DNA of 64,000 bases. Source: DASRFA01 sp035651755. Lineage in GTDB: Bacteria; Desulfobacterota; Binatia; UBA12015. The stretch is taken from contig DASRFA010000056.1 in assembly GCA_035651755.1 (NCBI GenBank), positions 496,001 through 560,000 of the forward strand. The letters are read 5' to 3'. The position numbers and the translations under genes were made by a program. Below, in pieces: positions 63,789 through 64,000 of this stretch; the stretch's first letter is position 1, and every line of letters starts with the position of its first letter. The notes beneath the pieces were generated by a model. The model saw only the letters and a list, made by a program, of their open reading frames with translations, did no database searches and was not told the origin of the DNA.

Positions 63789-64000
63789 GCGACGTCGCGG
63801 CCGCCGCCGGCCGCGATCGCCCGGAGATCCGCCTGCGCGGCCTCCGCAAGCACTTCGGCGAGCGCACCGCGCTCGACGACGTCTCGCTGGCGATCGCGGG
63901 AGCGCAGATCGTCGGCGTCGTCGGCCCGGACGGCGCGGGCAAGACGACGCTCCTCCGGGCGATCGCGGGCCTGCTCGAGATCGAGGCCGAGGAGGCGTCG
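63785..64000 (+). CDS. ABC transporter ATPase, N-terminal part (YbhF-like), cut by window end
   Basis: Only the first 72 residues are inside the window. GTG start overlaps the adaptor stop. IRLRGLRKHFGERTALDDVS and Walker A VGPDGAGKTT are visible; the GPDGAGKTT form is the one found in YbhF/RbbA-type tandem ATPases. The membrane subunits (YbhS/YbhR-like) are expected downstream outside the window. Confidence 0.9.
   Translation, partial: MSDVAAAAGRDRPEIRLRGLRKHFGERTALDDVSLAIAGAQIVGVVGPDGAGKTTLLRAIAGLLEIEAEEAS

Noticed and set aside
63785..64000. Interpreting the last gene as truncated or a pseudogene
   Set aside because: It is simply cut by the window end; the visible part has an intact Walker A motif.

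Overview
The window is high-GC throughout and densely coded on both strands. It looks like a chromosomal contig of an uncultivated diderm bacterium of the old deltaproteobacterial grade (Desulfobacterota, Binatota or Myxococcota-like). This placement is inference. It rests on the order ffh-rpsP-KH-rimM-trmD-RNA methyltransferase-rplS, a bactofilin, a TolC-type outer-membrane lipoprotein, an F420-type luciferase-like enzyme, and large kinase/AAA signalling proteins. I saw no tRNA, rRNA, CRISPR array, insertion sequence or integrase.

Left part (1-21.4 kb). A groEL 3' end closes with a strong intrinsic terminator. It is followed by an exported di-haem cytochrome, an SDR, small NTF2- and YjbR-type proteins and the translation/SRP operon ffh-rpsP-khpA-rimM-trmD-RNA MTase-rplS-bactofilin. 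A four-gene Opp-type ABC importer runs the other way, without a binding protein. Then come a His-rich protein, a DUF2142 membrane protein, a luciferase-like oxidoreductase, a B12-binding radical SAM enzyme with a membrane-anchored phosphatase, an SRPBCC protein and queE.

Middle part (21.5-41.3 kb). This is the accessory-looking stretch. After an exported DUF11-like protein come two giant paralogous AAA/TPR proteins with a related C-terminal module and a methyltransferase. Next is an eight-gene overlapping operon (30737-37491): polyprenyl diphosphate synthase, three unknown small proteins, a CrtC/AttH-like putative cyclase or hydratase, an SCP2-like carrier, a large phytoene-desaturase-like FAD enzyme with an unusual insertion, and a small unknown protein. 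A 1271-residue Ser/Thr kinase-AAA-TPR protein converges on it. I read this as an isoprenoid-processing cluster of unknown product flanked by STAND-like regulators. It is the best candidate here for an undescribed system.

Right part (41.4-64 kb). Catabolic enzymes (ALDH, amidohydrolase, SDRs, enoyl-CoA hydratase; SMP-30 lactonase + class II aldolase + CMD-family protein) are mixed with LigD, glutamyl-Q-tRNA(Asp) synthetase, a NicO/UreH-type metal permease, a sulfotransferase, Ppx/GppA, an EamA exporter, a family 2 glycosyltransferase and a β-propeller lipoprotein. The window ends in an efflux operon, TetR/CecR-like regulator-TolC-HlyD-ABC ATPase, headed by a duplicated palindromic operator.

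Several genes have promoters with a recurring TAG-containing -10 element placed so close to the start codon that the transcripts should be leaderless or nearly so.
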